Shown here in pieces: positions 23,611 to 35,807 of a DNA stretch of 64,000 nt. Position 1 is the first letter of the stretch, and every line of letters starts with the position of its first letter. The notes beneath the pieces are model-generated. The model was not told the origin of the DNA. It made no database searches and saw nothing but the letters and a program-made list of their open reading frames with translations. Source of the DNA: Phallusia mammillata (Eukaryota > Chordata > Ascidiacea > Phlebobranchia > Ascidiidae). Location: assembly GCA_003260075.1 (NCBI GenBank), contig QLIY01000665.1, positions 1-64,000 of the forward strand. The letters run 5' to 3'. Both the position numbers and the translations under genes were made by a program.

Positions 23611-25547
23611 TTAGCCTTTAGCAAGTGTCTTACACATCCCAAGGTGAGGATGAAGCCAACAATGCACTGAAAGAAGACGAGAAGGATCTTTTTTGTTTGA
23701 AAAAGTCATGTTAGAAGGAGGAAGATTAATGTTTTGTCGGCGGGAATAACTCAAAGTTCCCTGCAAACACACAACAAGCTGAAAATTTATGTCTAACGTA
23801 CAAAAGCTTTCTTACGGCATTTAAAATCTCCGTTTCAGTTAGGTCCTTGAGTTTTTCGATGTGAGAATGCAAAGACGATGATTCAGACATCCTAATATTC
23901 AACAGATTTGTGATTATGAATCCCACTGTGCAATCGTCGCTATTCAAGGCTTTGTGGCAGGCATGGACAAATTTTCCATTGCTGGGTATAAAAATAGGTT
24001 TGGTTTGAGCAAACATGAATCATCGTAGTGTTTAGATATTGGCAATGTAAAGGAAGAATAATACATAGCAGTTTTGCTAGCAGAAAAAACGCAATCTTAT
24101 TTTTATTGACTCATTTCAAACACAGTCGTTATACTTACCCGCATATAGGAGCCATTTTGTTAGCCAGGGGCCGTGTGATGCAATATCCAGCGCCACCTGT
24201 TCCAAAAATGTATTTCCCCTTCCTTCGATGCTTTAAAATAGGAAAAGTAATAAAACGTCATTTATTAACAAAAAACACACACCAAAAAAACAGTAGGTTA
24301 ACCGTTGTGGAACTATATACAACAGTGGTTCTCAAACTTTTTCATTATTTTATTCAAAAACGGACCCTTTGCCATTATTTAGAGGGCTCGCGGTCCTTAA
24401 GCCTGAATGTGTAGTTTAGAAAAACGAAAGTTGATTGCAGGATTTTAGCCATTAATGCAAAATTGCGCATAACAATGATCCAAAGACAGCATCTGACATC
24501 ACAGAAAAGACAAAAAACATAACCATTGTGCGCGAACATTTTCATTTTTGTCAGTTGTTACGCAATAAAGGCTATTGTTTAGCAATATGGTAGACAATCG
24601 ATTCTCAATTCTACTTTGATTTAAACTTATTCAGTGGCACAAACTTTCGCCAAATAAGATTATAGAATTACTTTAACCTTTTCGCGGTCCCCCCAAAATT
24701 GCCTCACGGACCCCGAAAGGACCGCGGACCCCAGTTTGAGACCCGCTGATATACAAGAAAGGCGCTTTAATTGTCTGTGTACAAAAGCACCGACTTCTTT
24801 TAATTCAGCTGTTTTTGTAAAATATACTGTACACGCAAAAAATGTTTAAATTAAAACATAACAATATAACCAACAGTCACCCAGAAAAACGGACGGCTTC
24901 GCCGACCGACGTAAACTGTGTCGTTCCACAAATGATGATTTAAAATCTCTACAAGTCTGTCAACGTTTACGTAGTTGTCGTCATCCACGTGACACCACCA
25001 CCTACAACAAGCGAGATTTACAAGCATGCAAGGTAAAGATTAACGACACGGTTTGAAAAGAGTTGACTCCGAAAACTGCCGAAGCCAAACATTAGAGCAA
25101 AAAGCAAACAAGTTTTGCCAAACAAGTAAATTATCGCAAAGTTATATTTCATGGGTGTTTATTTCTTTGCTTTCATTTTCGAATATATTTCAGCTACAGT
25201 AGCTGCGTAAATTCAAGCAATGCTGATTTTGGTTTTGACCCTAATTGAAGTTTGAGTACTTTTTGCTTGATGATAGAAAGAGGTCGAACTCCACTCCCGT
25301 CTTGCAGCATAAATGATCCCTGGATAAACAGAAAAGGCGAGCTTTAAAAAAAGTTTCGTAGCTACGGGCTCTTATGGAAGCTTACTTTGCGTGCGTTGGA
25401 CCACATGTCGTGTTCACAAGTCTGTTTCCTGAAATCAAAGATAAAATGTTGCAAAATCAGAGGTAAACAGTCTACATTTTCTTGTACAATACATTTACCT
25501 GTTTTCTTTTGATAAGTAGGGTCATTTTCATCGGTTACGATAAACAC
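23611..25547 (-). CDS. fng: fringe-like beta-1,3-N-acetylglucosaminyltransferase, copy B (N-terminus not seen)
   Basis: Fringe enzymes extend O-fucose on Notch EGF repeats in the Golgi and tune ligand choice (family knowledge). Seven exons join in frame: 25499-25547, 25386-25428, 25260-25319, 24881-25001, 24139-24230, 23816-23981 and 23611-23760. They read VFIVTDENDPTY, TGNRLVNTTCGPTHAK, LCCKTGVEFDLF, then the catalytic WWCHVDDDNYVN with its DDD metal-binding motif. FGTGGAGYCITRP, NSDDCTVGFI, LHSHIEK and a Cys-containing C-terminus (DPSRLLSVHCWLHP) follow. All match vertebrate fringe blocks in order. Exons for the cytoplasmic tail, signal anchor and the AVKTT-type strand are not visible upstream. 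They may lie in a gap, or be separated from b1 by the copy-A exons. All visible catalytic residues are intact. Confidence 0.88.
24323..24748. mobile_element. hAT MITE (CAGTGGTTCTCAAAC family) with perfect 8-bp target duplication
   Basis: 426 bp starting cagtggttctcaaac and ending gtttgagacccgctg, flanked by ATATACAA on both sides (24315-24322, 24749-24756). It lies in a fringe copy-B intron. Related copies occur at 34346 and 47176, sharing gattgtgcgcgaaca and cgcggtcccccc blocks. No coding capacity. Confidence 0.9.
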
Positions 25548-25819
25548 CTGCAAAAGATTTTGTTTTATTTTTCCGTTAATTTTGCTGCTTTTTTAAAGTT
25601 GTATTGTTCGCCAATTTTGTTGTATTGTACAACCCTGTTTTATGCTTGCAACGTGGCTGGTGATGTGTAATTTTAACAGTGTGTGACTGCTACTTCCTAA
25701 GTTTGCCAGCGCGGTTTAGTGCAAGTGTCATTCCGACAAGTTCGACCGTTTTAAATCAACACCACTGTGGAAATTTGTAATACTACATCAAACTTTGTTA
25801 GTCCAGTGCGCTCGAAATA

Positions 25820-26870
25820 TTACTTGAAGCATTGGTTTCCAACCAGTGGTTTGTAAGGTTGGCACGCGAGGTGGTTTTTCATGGCAAATATACCCTAGGG
25901 TTATTATTTTAAAGGTGATGCAATTTAATCTTTATGACAGCATTTTGAAACTTGCACGTAGTAAGTCACATGTCTAGTCACTTGATAGACGAACTTGCAT
26001 TCTTTCATGAAATACACATTTAGCAAATTTCTTTCCGTTGAGCTTTTGTGCAATCTACATTCTACAAAATATGCGGCCCTTGCGTGTCATTTTTAATGTT
26101 ATCCGGCCCGCTGTGAAAGAAAGTTTGTGGACATTTGGCGTTATCAGCTTCGAACAGATGGTCTGTTACGCCATAAGGTGTATAATAACTAGAGTAGATA
26201 TCTCTTTGTTGCTTCGTAAAGCGTATCGAATAATTACAAAAGACCTGTATACTTGTTCGTGTTCACGAAAATGGCAAGTCAAAGCAGCTGCAAGAAACTT
26301 TAGTCCAGTGCTCCGCAACCGGTGTGCCGCTAGACGATGCTGGGTGTGCCGCCGGTGTGGCCCTCGGAGGGTTTTTGTGCGGCCCGCGAACTAACTGTTA
26401 AATTTTAGGTGTTAACTTCAGGTGGAATATCCTGTCAGACCACCGATTTTGAGAAACATTCATTCTTTATTAGTAATGGCTAGAAATAAATGCGACGTTT
26501 TAATCGTATGATGGAAATAGTCCCTCCTGTTGAAATCAGCAATTCCAATTGTTGCGTCATATTTTTTTAATTTTCGTCATTGTATTCCATTATTTTCACA
26601 CAGTAGCCTATTGCACTTGTTTTTTTTAATTTGCTACACTGTATATCTGTTTCTTGTTTATTGCATTACAAATGTTTTATGTACATGAAATGGCATAAAC
26701 GCACAACATGTTAAGCACATAATATTTTTGTTCATATTACTTTTACAAAAAAGCTCCAATAGTACGGCCCTATACTAACGTAAAAAAGTTTTTTCAAATC
26801 GCATTTTTGATTCGAGTGTGCCGCCGAACATTTAAAGCTTGCATGGTGCGACGTAGCTATAGAGCTTCTT
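25820..26870. mobile_element. hAT-derived debris between the fringe copies
   Basis: Contains hAT-like terminal phrases such as ccaaccagtggtttgtaagg, ccagtgctccgcaaccggtg and gtgtgccgccg, and several cggccc words typical of these ends elsewhere in the window. No intact element or target duplication can be defined. No fringe exon is visible in it. Confidence 0.4.
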
Positions 26871-26906
26871 TGGTTGATAGCCCGAACTGATCACCATATG
26901 TAAGTA

Positions 26907-28465
26907 TCACGGTAAGGGTCTCCCTTCAGCAAGTGTGTTGCACATTTCCTGGCTGGGATGAAGCCAGCAATGAAGTGAAAGAAACCGCGTCGGGTCCATG
27001 CGATACGGGAATGTCATCTTGGAGGGAGGAAGCTCCAATGTGTTTTTGTAAGCGAAACTTAACGTTCCCTAAACAAGCAAATGTTAAACATTTTTCTCAC
27101 TTATCCGGAGAGATAGGTTTTCGCTGCGCAAAACATTTAAGTGCAAATGCAAAGTTAAATATTACCAAGTGATCTATTTGAAGTATATGTTTGGTGAGGC
27201 AACCGTAAGGGCAAGTGCAAACAAGCCAGTGTCACGTTAGACACGAACTAAGATCTGTTTGTCATTGTTTTGAAGTTAAACGGGACAAAAGTTCATTCAT
27301 TCACATTGGCATTAAAACAGTGCTAATATGTGTCACGTTCGCATTTAAAGCACAAATACCCTTTAATTCATTGGGAAAATAGATTTGGCTAGCTAGAACG
27401 TGTCCGTATGTGATCGTTTGTATCAACAATAAAAGTTTTTCTTGATTATGTCAAACATTTCTTGCCAAATGTAAACAGAGAAGCTCCAGAAAAACAGTAC
27501 AAAATTACTACAAAATTATTATTTATTGAGAAATTATTGCCATTTGAAGATTGAAGCAGGTTTTGTGCAAGTCCAAACATGGATGCCAAGACGAATTCAA
27601 AAGTATTTCACTTACGGCCTCAAGGATGTCAGATACGTTCAACAATTTCAGCTTTTCGATGTGGGAATGTAAAGACATGGATTCTGATATTTTAAGTTTC
27701 AACAAATTTGTAATGATAAATCCTATAGTGCAGTCGTCGGAATTCATAATCAAATGGCAAGCTTCAACAAACGTCCCGTTACTGAAATTTAATATAACCA
27801 AAACATATATAAGAAATAAATATATAACCAAACATATATAGGCTATTTCACTCCTTTCGCTTTAACTGCAGACAACAGGATAGGCATACGGTTAGTTTGT
27901 TTTTCACCGGCCTACGTTTTTTGCCACAATTGCTTTAAACAACCAATTGATGTTTAACTTACCCACAGATTGGAGCCATTTTCATTGCCAGCGGACGTGT
28001 AATACAATATCCAGCACCACCAGTTCCAAACCAGTATTTTCCTTTTTTCCAATGCTTTTAAACAATGCAAATGCAGTGCGACTTTTAGGACATTATTTTA
28101 CAAATTTGTTGTTTTTTGTTTAATTATATAGTTCTAAAATTAAATTAAAGATGTACTCTTTCTTTAAATTAACGGGAGGAAAATATTTTTATTGAGGATA
28201 TTGGTTCTAAATATGGTTACTACTGCAATGTTCTTAAATAATCGTTTTCATTTTGCCATCATTTGCTGCTCTCTACATAAGTAAAGCTTTCAAATGTAAC
28301 AATTTTACAACCTATTTTTAAACTTTACGACATAAACCAGAAACCTTGTGAAACGGAACACTCCGTCTTGCAACGTAAACTGTGTCGTTCCACAAATTGT
28401 GATTTAAAATTTCCACTAGTCGGTCGACATTTACGTAGTTGTCGTCATCCACGTGACACCACCAT
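26907..28465 (-). CDS. fng: fringe-like glycosyltransferase, copy A (only last four exons visible)
   Basis: Exons 28345-28465, 27963-28054, 27616-27781 and 26907-27068 have the same lengths (121, 92, 166) and phases as copy B and code for WWCHVDDDNYVN, FGTGGAGYCITRP, NSDDCTIGFI, LHSHIEK and DPTRFLSLHCWLHP, ending EGRPLP. The catalytic DDD is intact and no internal stop is seen. The three exons that precede these in copy B are absent upstream. About 85 bases above the first exon begins the dispersed repeat at 28552, followed by a different gene on the other strand. So copy A is either 5'-truncated by rearrangement, misassembled, or used as an alternative 3' part. The intact frame argues for recent function. 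Confidence 0.8.
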
Positions 28466-29178
28466 CTGTGAGAAACAGCTTTGTGTAAACATGGTGACGC
28501 CGGCCATGGAAAAATCAAACACCGTTTTGCCAACCAAGGGCAGAAGTAACTAGAAGGGTGGCTTAGCACATTATTGCATATACACTATAACCTGTTTTGA
28601 AACGTTGATATATTCTCTACACTTAATTTAAAATGGGTCCCATATTATCCACCATATTTTATAACCTTAGTTGTTTCTGCAGGCAGAACCCATGGGTGCC
28701 CCCACATATGTAAAGCTAAATGCTTTTCAAGAGATAACCACCAGTAAGTTTGGTGTTGCAAGGTAAAACGCAATGATTATTTCTTGGCATAAACAATCTT
28801 GCTATTAAAAGTACAAACTATGCAAATCTGATTCATTTTAGACAATGTTCCAGTTTGTCCTATTTAGTGTTCTATTAATAGGAAAGAAAGGGTAAATAGT
28901 GGCAAACAAAAGTAAAACGCAACAATCAACACCTATAAATAGCAATTTCTACAAGCTGTCCAAATTTCTTTCAATTCCGACACTGTTTACAAACTAGTCC
29001 ATTTTAGGGGCCTGGATGGGGTAAATGTTAAAGCTATATGGTAAAACTTACAACAAAAAAACACAACAATTGAAACCTATAGATCAGTGGGGGCCGCATC
29101 CGGCCCCCAGTCCTGTTTCATCCGGCCCNTCTTAAATACATTTCTTGGTTTTCTGAAAATATTTTGGAAACCAAACAG
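28466..29178. other. repeat-filled spacer between fringe copy A and the unknown plus-strand gene
   Basis: Holds the dispersed repeat (28552-29035) and the start of a hAT-like element (cagtgggggccgcatccggc, from about 29084) cut by an N at 29129. No exon is seen; 5' exons of both neighbouring genes seem to be missing here. Confidence 0.55.
28552..29035. repeat. dispersed repeat, fullest copy (about 480 bp)
   Basis: The most complete copy of the family seen at 9.2 kb and 5.4 kb. It runs from agaagggtggcttagcacat to ggggtaaatgttaaagc. The family has no coding capacity that I can see, and no terminal repeats or target duplication are evident. Confidence 0.6.
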
Positions 29179-32100
29179 TTTGAGGCATTTGCTCATAGTG
29201 CCTGTCCTGCCAGTGTTGCTAACAACCTAACTGAGTTGCCCTTAAGATTTTTACGGCACTTGGCAAATGGTGACAAGCATGCTATTCGGTGCATACCGAA
29301 ACAAAGTAATAAGGCAAAACAGCTACTAAAATATGTAGGTATGTACAAAAGTCTCACAAATGGCATGCAAACTCTTTGTGAAAACCTTCGGATGAACAAC
29401 ATTCCAGAAAATGATGAGGGCTTTGTTAAAGTGCAACCTCTTCACTCCGAACTGCTCCAAGGCTCCAGAAAAGTGGTTGACTATAACAAAGAAGACACAG
29501 TTCTTACCACACCAGAAAAAGATGTAATGCAATCACACAAAACTGTAAAAAAATCTGATGCTTTTTCTGGCCGGGATTTTAAAATAACTGTCATCACCAG
29601 TGGCAGTGCTCCAACCCCTCAAATTTCCAAGCAAATTGAAGTTATTCATTCAACCAACAAACGAAAGGAACTGGATGAAGATTCAAAAGTTACAGCACAT
29701 GTGAGGCCACAGTTTAAATCAACATTAATAGAAGTTTCGCAAGAGGCAAGATTACCCAAACCAGTTCCCACCAGTTATCATGTCCCACAGCAAACAACTG
29801 TAAGTGAAAAATTAATTTCATTTTAACATGTCTACACTTTCAAAAAATTGCCCCCCCCCCGTAAGTGAAAAATTAATTTCATTTTAACATGTCTACACTT
29901 TCAAAAAAATTTGTGTCATAATTGTCTTTTATTGTAAGAAACATATTAGAACCCAAGTTGGGCTCTATCGTTTACCGATATATTTTTAAAAACAACCAAA
30001 ATTTGGATTGCATAAATGAATAAATAGGTGAATCATTCCCAGATGCATGCAAGTCATTCGAATGCACATAATGGTGGGCGAGTCATTGAAATGGATTCCC
30101 ACAACATAAAGATCACCCGAGAGGAGGCTGACTGGAAAAAACACAAGATGTCACCTTCTGAACCATACATAGCTTCTCAAAACCTTACAAGAACCATTCA
30201 AGTCCCAATCACCACTGTGTCAGCCATCCCTTCAAGAGATTCCCAGTTTGTTAAATCAAGCTACACGGAAAAGAGAGATGATTTTGTAAAACGAAGAAAT
30301 GAGGAAATCAAATCAAACCAGGAAGGATATGCCAGTGAAAGAGACCCACCTTCAAGATGGTCTCAACGTCCAAACCATGTAGGCCAGCAGGGAAAAATTG
30401 AGCATTCCTCATCCAGAACCACGTCTTATGAGAGAACATTCCACCCTGACATGCCTAAAATTGTTCGAAGTACAAGATCAGTTGCTACGGAAGAAGAGCG
30501 GCTTCATACTTACTCCAGCACTCGGAAACCTGGTGAAACAGGAAGAAAACTTTTAAGAAGAGATTTTGGGGAAAAAAATACAAAACAAAATAATCAAAAC
30601 ACTCCTGCCAGCCGATCTTCAAGGGACGAAAAACACTACTCTCAGAATTCTAATGAGTCGCAACAGAGTCATTCAAAGCCTCTGTCTAGGCGTGGAAGTA
30701 GCGGAAGCACGAAAAGACAGCCATCTCATGGATCTTTGGACACAGATAGTAAGGATACTTTACCTGTAAAATCTCAATGCCTTTCTTCTTCCCACTCCAC
30801 CAAGTCATCTGGACACTCAAAGCAAGGTTCATCAAAGCCACTTGACCGAAAACATCCCAAAACTGAACAACATCCAGGAAGTGAAAAAAGCAATTTACAT
30901 AGCTTGTCAACTAAATGTACAGGAAAGGAAGACAGTTCAAAGAAAGTTGGGACAGCTAAAGAAAGAAGACCTTCAGTGACTTCAAAATCCTCTCATGAGA
31001 AACTCAAAGAAGATACTTCTTCAAAAGATGCAAGCATTGATCAAAGAAAAGCTGTGAATGCACAAAATTCGAACCCCTGCTTTGGTGGAACTCGAAAGCG
31101 TTTGGTGGTATATGACAACTATCCAAAAAAACCTCCAGTACTAAACACTGTTCAAAAGACAAACCTTCCTGATTTCAAGGTATGTATGTTTTCAGAAATA
31201 AACTCCCCCCCCCCCGGTGGAACTCGAAAGCGTTTGGTGGTATATGACAACTATCCAAAAAAAACTCCAGTACTAAACACTGTTCAAAAGACAAACCTTC
31301 CTGATTTTAAGGTATGTATGTTTTCAGAAATAAACTTACTGCAAGACAGTTAACTGTATAACATGTTGTGCTTTTGTTGCAGAAATATGTGAAGGACTTG
31401 GCACTGAAATTGCTGAATTTAAAATATGACTTTGAAAAGTATGATTCCACTAAAATTCGAGATTTTATTCATGATGCATCTTTGTTCAAACCAAGAAACA
31501 GTAAATTACCAAGAGCTTATGGCAAGGAACATGTCATTCATATTTTGAGAAGTTACTTTCAAAATGCAGAGAGAGAAAAGATGATCCCAGTAGGAAATAG
31601 TCTAATTGTCTTTATTTACCTGTCCTTAACAAAATTATTTTGTAGGATTGGTTAAGGAGACAAATAAAACAAAAAGGTTCAAGCTGGTGTGAAATTTCAC
31701 TTAAAACTTTCAAATCACTACAGGTATTTTTAAAATTATTTGGTAATAATATAACATACTTTGCTTATTTCATGTTCTTTTGAAGGAAGCTGTTTTTCGC
31801 CAGTGCAGCAGACAGTTCATGCGGGCAGATAACTTATCAGCTTGTCCTATGCTTTCTGGTGTTGTTAATAAATTTGAGATTACATACCCACAGTATGCAG
31901 GAGATGTTAAGGGAATTGTGCAACTTTGGTGCTGGACAAATTTGGCTAGCGCTGTGAGTGTGTGTTACATAAAGTTTTTAGTTAATCCCAAAAATGTTTT
32001 AAGACTCCATTATTATCATAGTATATACTCTTGCAACATGATTCATAATCTTGTTTTAAATGCTTTATGCATTAACTACACTTGCTTTTGTGTTAATAAG

Positions 32101-33588
32101 GATTGCTAGCAGCTATATATGTGATATTATTAAGTGTAACTAATCATTTAGGTAATTGACTCAAGCAGCAAATCAAGAGTAACCCGCTCATCCAAGGCTG
32201 CAGACAAAGATACTGAACAAACTGACAAAGTTTTAAAGCAGTGGCTGTGCACAGTGTACGACTGCCCTCCTTTCCAAGCTTCAAGTAAGATGCTTATATT
32301 GGACAAATGGAACAACTGCATGTTTGTTGTTGCATGAATTTGCATTTTTTTGCTTTTGTTTCTACCCCTTTTCAAACATGCGTAAAAGAAAAAGAGGCAT
32401 CATTGTAAAAATGCCCTGTGCAAATTTATAAAGCTGTTCTGTTGTTTCAAAGAATACAAGAACATGGAGATTTTAAGCAACAAGAAATGGGGAACAAGAG
32501 GCAAAAACCAAGTTATTGACCTTGTTGTGTCGTGGTTCCTTGAAGGATATTTCAGAGCTTGTTATAGCCATGTAAGCTTTGACAATGCATATTGTTTTAG
32601 GGACCCTCGATGAAGAAATTCTGTCTGTGTGCTTGTGCGGTTAATTGTCCAAGGCCAGACTATGAATTTTTTGTGACTATGAATTAATCTTGTTTAATTC
32701 TGCCACAGTTGTTTAGTTTTGGTACAGTTGCAAGTCAATGGAAATAGTGTATCAATGAAGATTCAACCGGAAAAAGACATTTTACTTCTACTTATAGTAC
32801 AATAGAGGAGAAATCGTTTGCAACATCTGCATTTAACAGCATAGTTAAATGCCATGTTGCATGTTTTATAAAATTGTTTAATCCCTTTTGGTATAGTTGG
32901 AAAGCCAGAAAAGAGATTCTGTTTCTGGAAAGTCATCAGTGTCTGACTCAGCCAAGAGTGGTAAGTCGAATGCGAAAAAGGACAAAGAACAAACAGAGGA
33001 GGACATGGATCTGGATGATATGGATGTAATGGAGGATGATTTGGTTGAGCCCCCAAGCAAAGAGGTAATCGGTTTTTTTATTTGCTGGTTTGCCATGCGG
33101 ACTTACAAGTGTAGGTTTGTATTGGCTGTTCAGTCTTATGGAAATGGAACATATGTGTGAGGTTTGTATTCTGGTTTTCATGTATGTGCTGTTTTACCGA
33201 TGTCGGCCTTGCTTTGTCACGGTTCAATCTTCCTGCTTGAAATCATAAAATGTTTTCAGTACTTGTAAATAAGCACGTACTTCGAAATACTTAGGGTTAT
33301 GTGAGATTCGTTGGTGATTTTGTGTCTATGTGTCAATTTAAAGAAACATCTAGTTTGATAATAACTGACAATTAGTGTAAATTTTTTGATCGTCGGTAAT
33401 TTTTACTTTTTAACGTAGTGACTGACATGTTGTATTGGTCAACTTGCCACTATTAATAAAAAAGTTTGCGTGCATCGTTCCTAATGATAGGTCTCCGGGT
33501 TTGTTTGAAAAACACCATGTGGTTTTAGGGTGAAGTGACGGAATACACGGAGGACGACAGTGGAGCGCCGACAATTTTGCTGTTCTAA
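29179..33588 (+). CDS. unrecognised Ser/Lys-rich protein with conserved-looking C-terminal domain (5' incomplete)
   Basis: Nine exons join in phase: 29179-29799, 30043-31179, 31383-31589, 31646-31723, 31786-31953, 32152-32284, 32453-32571, 32897-33064 and 33529-33588, about 895 residues. The first visible exon starts at an acceptor (ccaaacag) in an open frame without a good Met, so at least one 5' exon is missing. The middle (about residues 210-580) is Ser/Lys/Arg-rich and probably disordered. Then comes a helical, Trp- and Cys-containing region, with LALKLLNLKYDFEKYD, WLRRQIKQKGSSWCEI and GIVQLWCWTNLAS. A Lys-rich linker, a second helical block (VIDLVVSWFLEGYFRACYSH), an acidic stretch (EEDMDLDDMDVMEDD) and the end GAPTILLF follow. 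No signal peptide or membrane segment; probably nuclear or cytoplasmic. A C-run join duplicates the end of exon 2. I cannot name the family. Confidence 0.75.
29800..29908. repeat. poly-C joined tandem copy covering a splice donor
   Basis: About 48 bases starting at the exon-1 donor (gtaagtgaaaaattaatttc, 29800-29847) recur at 29861-29908 after 10 C (29851-29860). Confidence 0.85.
31084..31336. repeat. poly-C joined tandem copy duplicating an exon end
   Basis: Copy 1 (31084-31204) and copy 2 (31216-31336) flank 11 C at 31205-31215. Each contains the last 96 bases of exon 2 and its donor. Read literally the protein would carry GGTRKRLVVYDNYPKK twice, which is almost certainly false. Confidence 0.85.
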
Positions 33589-33605
33589 AAATATTTGCCC
33601 TGCTG

Positions 33606-33830
33606 GTGAAAAATGTTCCAATTTGATTTCGGACTAATTTCTACGAACTGCAAAACGTTTTGAAACTTGTTTGTATGGCGCAGGAAGATTCGTTTTATTA
33701 TGTTTTCCATTTCCCCCCCCCCCGTGAAAAATGTTCCAATTTGATTTCGGACTGATTTGTACGAACTGCAAAACGTTTTGAAACTTGTTTGTATGGCGCA
33801 GGAAGATACGTTTTATTATGTTTTCCATTT
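33606..33830. repeat. poly-C joined tandem copy
   Basis: Copy 1 (33606-33712) recurs at 33724-33830 after 11 C (33713-33723) with a few substitutions. Confidence 0.85.
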
Positions 33831-34345
33831 GAATTTTGCTTGGCTGTATATTTACTGGAAATAAAACGAAGGTAATTGATGTAAATTTGGTCAAGAAGTT
33901 CTCCGTTTGACACCAATCTCAGCAGCGGAGGCTTCATATCATCGGTCTGCACGTTACATATGTAAACAGTTTTGTAACCTGTTGCGACGGGTCAAATTTC
34001 AAGCACGGCAGGTTGTAAACAATGATTCGTGTTATATGTTGCAAACATGCATGATTGCTTAGGTAACACGCAGGGCACAGTAAAACTAACACTCTTTACT
34101 TGTAAGGACGCAGCACAAATTTGCCAAGTTTGACATGATGGAAATGGACGTCACGGACCAGTGGATCGGTAACAGACAAATCCATATATCTGTCTTTGTC
34201 GGTAACAGACAAGTCCATATATCTGTCTTTGTCACGGAGCTAATCACCGCACGTTAAGTGCACGCAGATAACCGGCATTGAAGCATTTAGATTTAGACAC
34301 TCAGTCTCCTTAAGCTGAAAAACACCGCTTTGCTTTCGAACAAAG

Positions 34346-34596
34346 CAGTGGTTCCCAAACTTTTTCATTATTTTGTCAAAACGGTCCCTTTGCCATTATT
34401 TCGAGAGCTCGCGGTCCTTAAGCTGGAATGTGTATTTCAGAAAAACGAAAGTGGATTGCAGGATTTCGCTAGTTATGCAAAACTGCGCATAATAATGATC
34501 CAAATCTAAACTCTAAAGACAGCTTGTGACATTACAGACAAGATAAAAAGCAGTAGGCCAACGATTGTGCGCGAACAATTGCATTTTTGATAGTTT
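34346..34596. mobile_element. hAT MITE, 3' part lost at a C-run join
   Basis: Starts cagtggttcccaaacttttt after gaacaaag and matches the copies at 24323 and 47176. It breaks off into 11 C (34597-34607). After the C run the flank actcagtctccttaagctga recurs up to gaacaaag and then continues without the element, as an empty site would. Confidence 0.8.
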
Positions 34597-35336
34597 CCCC
34601 CCCCCCCACTCAGTCTCCTTAAGCTGAAAAACACCGCTTTGCTTTCGAACAAAGGGATGCGATTGTTGGTGGTTGGGATGCATTATTGCGCCGAGTTTTC
34701 GTTTTGTTGCAGTACACATATAGCCTACAATAAATAGTCAACAAAATATAAAATGCAAACCTGTAGAGACGTTTTTGAGTTGGTTTCGTGTCGAATGTAC
34801 ATCAAGAAGGCCAACCTGTACTGAGCAGCGTAGGCTACTGCTAGGAGAAGAAACTCGACAGTAGGCTACGTCAGTTCAAAAGTGATATTTAGGCCTTCCA
34901 AGCTTTGCATAAATTTTCGATTTTAGGTGTGGTTATAGGCTACTTCTCGTGAAGGTTCGAGGAAAGTTGTGTTGGGTGACGAAGTTTTGCAATGCTTTGA
35001 ATATGCGGAAACCGCCCTCAACCCCAAAATAATAACAATAACCCAGTCTAGAATGTCGAGTAGGCTATCCCGGACGAGCCAATTTGCCAACGGAGCCATT
35101 TACAGTGTAGCCTACGTAGGATGTGGGGTAGCTATATAGGCCTGTGCCAAGAATCCAAATGTCATTTTTTGTGTTATATAATAGTTTAAGCTCTTGTGCC
35201 AGCTAATTTAAATACCAACAAAACATGCAGCTTTTAAAAAAGCTTGCAGATCATTAATCAGTTATATTCGTGCAGGTAACGATTAAACCACATGAAGTCC
35301 CATTAAGCATTATGAAATAAGTGCCCCGTAGCCTAT

Positions 35337-35602
35337 TCAGCGTGAAGAATTAGATAGCCTACACGTGTAAATTATGTCATCCTGCCGCACTAAAAAAACT
35401 TATAGGACTGTTGGTCGAATATATAGGTACTTTAGCAGATGGTTACCTTTCAGTTCTTAGTCGCCCCCCCCCCTCAGCGTGAAGAATTAGATAGCCTACA
35501 CGTGTAAATTATGTCATCCTGTCGCACTAAAAAAACTTATAGGACTGTTGGTCGAATATATAGGTACTTAATTAGCAGATGGTTACCTTTCAGTTCTTAG
35601 TC
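35337..35602. repeat. poly-C joined tandem copy
   Basis: Copy 1 (35337-35463) recurs at 35474-35602 after 10 C, differing by single bases and a 4-base insertion. Confidence 0.85.
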
Positions 35603-35807
35603 ACTATTAAAAACTGATTAAACTTCCCATAGGCACCAAACACCGCTATGCCTGGCACATGCTTCATACGTTTGTCAAGCGTTATTTGCTTTTGAGAAAC
35701 TATTCTGAACTTCTACGTAAAAAACAAAGGTTTTTCCCAAGCTTAAACTCCCAAGATCTGGGAGAAAATCCTGTCAAGTGGCGCAAAAGAGCATTTGCAA
35801 ATATCTA

